Positions 21,817 through 24,163 of a DNA stretch of 24,163 bases are shown here, in pieces (position 1 is the stretch's first letter; every line of letters starts with the position of its first letter). Source of the DNA: Limnospira platensis (GTDB lineage Bacteria > Cyanobacteriota > Cyanobacteriia > Cyanobacteriales > Microcoleaceae); assembly GCF_046480435.1 (NCBI RefSeq), contig NZ_PKGC01000093.1. One strand, written 5' to 3'. The notes under the pieces were generated by a model. That model saw only the letters and a list, made by a program, of their open reading frames with translations. It had not been told where the DNA came from and made no database searches. The position numbers and the translations under genes were made by a program.

Positions 21817-23992
21817 GAGTTTTTGATGCAAAATGTTCCAACAACATTCTATGAATAAAAATATAGCCCCCACCAATCTTTTGTAAAAATATTCGTTCCG
21901 TGGCATGATCCAGAAACTTGGCATAATTCCAAGGAGCTTTACCACTTAGGGTTAAGATAACTCTCAGTGCAAAGTGTTGAATACAGGCAAACATTGCTGG
22001 CGAAAATATCCACATAAAGCTCGTAATAACTGCACTCCATAATACAGGAAAACTTGTCAAAATTGTAAATACGCCAAATCCAGTAATCAATATAAATAGC
22101 AAGATAATTCCATTTCTTAGTGATGTGTAAGTTCCTTGGTTAGGATTTATAGTTGAGTCTATAACATATTCTTCTGAATCGCTTAGTAATATAAGCCAGA
22201 AGACGAGTGCCAAAATCCAGAATACAAATGACCAGTTTAATAAAATTTCTGCTATGAGAGGTGAGGATAAGGTTATATATAAATTTTGAAAAATATATTC
22301 AGCAATTATTAGAAACAAAACTAATATTGTTGCGGCAGTACCTATAATTAATGCCATAAAACCTAATGTCCCTAAAAAAGTGCTTATTTTTAAAGATTGC
22401 ATAGGATTGATTTTTGTTAAACTAGCTAATATAACTCCATATATAAAAAAACATAAAATAAATAATATTTTTGATAAAATTGATATATTCACCAAATACA
22501 CCAAACTTAATCCCCATAACATAGGAATGCTAAAAAGAGTCGCGCCATACCAAAATCTTTCTTGTTCTGACAACCAACTAGGCTGCATCCGCTCAATTAA
22601 AAATATAGTTTGAGATTTACTCGACATATTTTGGCTTAACCAAGTTAGCCAGCGAAGCGTTTGCTGATCGGAATATTGCTGATTCTGCTGACGACGATTT
22701 AACATTTTATGGATATACTTATTGAATAAATGATCTCGTCTTTTTTCTAAAGGCATTTTGGGTAATTCATTGGCAGAAATCCCCTCATAGGTAATGGCAA
22801 CAATGGAAAGTATTAGTGGAGTTTTCGTCAATTCTTGTAACACCGCATCATTGACCCATACTTCTTTTATTCCTTGTAGTTGCTCGCCTACCTGGTCAAA
22901 ATAATCCTTGATTTGTTCTAGGGTTAAATCTTCAATGAAGATAGCCCCTTGAAATTCTAAACGGCTAGAAAGAGATTCATAGTCTTTGATACGGCTACAA
23001 ACAATCATCTCGGTTGTTCCGTAACTATTTTTGAAGTCATTGATAGCAATGACACAATCATTTCTACGTTCCTCAGCTACCTCATCTAAACCGTCTAATA
23101 ACAATAAAAAATCTTGATTTTCCAGCCAATTTTTGCCGATTTTTTGTGGTATCTGATATCGAGTTTCTAGTTCTTCCAACAGCCACTCGGCAAGACTTTG
23201 CTTTTTCGCTGCCGCCCAAGAAGACAGGTTAAAAACTACAGGAATGGGCAGTTCAGTATTTTGCTCCGCACGCTGAATTAACTCCTCTGCTATTTGTAGC
23301 AAAGTAGTTGTTTTCCCCGAACCTGGATCTCCTAAAATGAGCATAGTGCAACCTTTCCCCATTTTGTCAAATTGGTTGATTGCCTTAGTACCTTTTGGCA
23401 AACTTCTGCGAGGCTGTTCCGGTGTTTGCCAATCTAATCGCACGGCATCAAATCGCTCTTCTAACCCTAACTCAATTGGCGCTCGGTCAGATAGAGAACC
23501 TTTTAAAACTCCTTGAATCCAATAGTTTTTAACTTTGTTTAGTAGTGCTTGACGGTTCTTATAGGCTTGGGGAGTTAGATTTGATGAACTAGAGGGTGTA
23601 ATTATGGGTTTTTGCCGTATTTGTAAAAAAGCTATGAGAGTTGGCAATAATGTTCCCATAACAAACAAAAATAAAGATGCATAACCTGCATATTGAACTA
23701 GCTCATTGGGCAAATGATCTCCCTTGAGTAATAGGAAGAGGACAATACTTCCAATCACTGGGGGTAGTCCAATCAACCAAGCACGGTTTGTTGTTTCAGA
23801 AGTTGTTTTAGAATTACTGGACTGAGTGCTACAGAAGCCAATTCCTACCATAGAGAATACTGTTAGCCCAAAAAATAGTTGTTCTGGAATTGGTAGATCG
23901 GATTTTCCTGGTAGTTGATTAATGCCCCAACACATGACACCATTCAATGCTGTTGTCATTAAACTAGGTAGGGAAGCACTCAATTTTCTCAT
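21791..23992 (-). CDS. NACHT-domain NTPase with N- and C-terminal membrane segments
   Basis: The 733-residue protein has an N-terminal membrane region (hydrophobic segments near 36-53, 72-90 and 103-125) and a NACHT STAND ATPase (about 210-420): Walker A GDPGSGKTTT (221-230) and Walker B LLLLDGLDE (296-304), then TKTPLILSIVAITYEG. A second membrane region with at least five helices covers about 485-680. The end PWNYAKFLDHATERIFLQ plus IGGGYIFIHRMLLEHFA is the shared C-terminus of a cyanobacterial NACHT group. No LRR, TPR or WD repeats follow. STAND NTPases oligomerise on sensing a ligand; the membrane segments suggest sensing or action at the membrane. The last 8-10 residues (QPGLAVHP) are antisense reading of a foreign gene start, so the original end is replaced. 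Confidence 0.9.
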   Translation of the reverse strand: MRKLSASLPSLMTTALNGVMCWGINQLPGKSDLPIPEQLFFGLTVFSMVGIGFCSTQSSNSKTTSETTNRAWLIGLPPVIGSIVLFLLLKGDHLPNELVQYAGYASLFLFVMGTLLPTLIAFLQIRQKPIITPSSSSNLTPQAYKNRQALLNKVKNYWIQGVLKGSLSDRAPIELGLEERFDAVRLDWQTPEQPRRSLPKGTKAINQFDKMGKGCTMLILGDPGSGKTTTLLQIAEELIQRAEQNTELPIPVVFNLSSWAAAKKQSLAEWLLEELETRYQIPQKIGKNWLENQDFLLLLDGLDEVAEERRNDCVIAINDFKNSYGTTEMIVCSRIKDYESLSSRLEFQGAIFIEDLTLEQIKDYFDQVGEQLQGIKEVWVNDAVLQELTKTPLILSIVAITYEGISANELPKMPLEKRRDHLFNKYIHKMLNRRQQNQQYSDQQTLRWLTWLSQNMSSKSQTIFLIERMQPSWLSEQERFWYGATLFSIPMLWGLSLVYLVNISILSKILFILCFFIYGVILASLTKINPMQSLKISTFLGTLGFMALIIGTAATILVLFLIIAEYIFQNLYITLSSPLIAEILLNWSFVFWILALVFWLILLSDSEEYVIDSTINPNQGTYTSLRNGIILLFILITGFGVFTILTSFPVLWSAVITSFMWIFSPAMFACIQHFALRVILTLSGKAPWNYAKFLDHATERIFLQKIGGGYIFIHRMLLEHFASKTQPGLAVHP

Positions 23993-24163
23993 TGCGTTTA
24001 CAGCAGAATACTCATTTAGGCTTTGATGCTATATTATTCCCCGATAACTTGCAACAAAATTAGCTAACAGTATACTTCTGTAACATTTTAGGGCTGTAGC
24101 CACGTCAATATCAGCGACCTGCGCCGTCAAATCGCCAGCTACCAACAACAACTCGCCTACACC
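23993..24163 (+). other. Window edge; possible start of a truncated reading frame
   Basis: After the NACHT start region there is an A/T-rich gap. From TAG 24089 on, one plus-strand frame stays open to the edge and reads NISDLRRQIASYQQQLAYT (24107 onwards), distinctly richer in G+C and in codon style like the CHAT gene. It has no visible start codon and is too short to name. Confidence 0.3.

Overview
The window looks like chromosomal DNA from a filamentous cyanobacterium, most likely in or near Arthrospira/Limnospira. This is an inference from content, not a database match. About thirty copies of the cyanobacterial octamer GCGATCGC (HIP1) are scattered through it. It also encodes typical cyanobacterial proteins: a high-light-inducible protein, ferredoxin-thioredoxin reductase catalytic subunit, a Ser/Thr kinase fused to a GUN4 domain, a DUF4336 protein, a TPR-CHAT protein and a NACHT ATPase.

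Region 1 (1-1.2 kb) is the 3' end of a group II intron: the maturase/HNH end of its protein, broken by an in-frame TGA, followed by intact-looking RNA domains V and VI and non-coding DNA with a textbook -35/-10 promoter. Region 2 (1.2-12.5 kb) is ordinary chromosome. It holds an LRAT-fold protein with a Vipp1/PspA-like tail next to a sugar-type ABC binding lipoprotein, the kinase-GUN4 protein, an Hlip, D-Ala-D-Ala ligase, a small zinc-sensor (CZB) gene broken by TGA, a DUF309 protein, FtrC, a cNMP-fold protein, a YbbN/CnoX-like thioredoxin downstream of an LpxB-related protein, and the divergent DUF4336 gene.

Region 3 (12.5-24.2 kb) is an accessory island. It has a DUF4351-type nuclease-like protein with a QQG-repeat tail, then a TPR-CHAT protease preceded by a 38-codon reading frame that overlaps its start. 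Two unrecognised gene pairs follow (16.4-17.9 kb and 18.3-20.1 kb). The second member of the later pair is a broken two-TM coiled-coil protein carrying one nonsense stop and one 25-bp insertion. A repeat-rich graveyard at 20.1-21.8 kb contains a decayed RelBE-like pair, a near-perfect 189-bp direct repeat with an N at the boundary, and three fragments of what appears to be one gene-family 5' end (MDEQRVQAYLSLIQE-type). A VapBC-type pair lies among them. A membrane NACHT ATPase closes the island; the last codons of its reading frame run antisense into one of the fragments.

The main themes are: (a) a G-rich promoter-like block (GGGGTGGGGTAMAAT) shared by the live CHAT gene and the dead gene starts; (b) repeated breakage of reading frames (at least five places), which could be decay, mobile mini-repeats or draft sequence error (the window contains one N); and (c) a cluster of conflict-type genes (nuclease-like, CHAT, TA, NACHT, possible membrane effector) in which two uncharacterised gene pairs are embedded.
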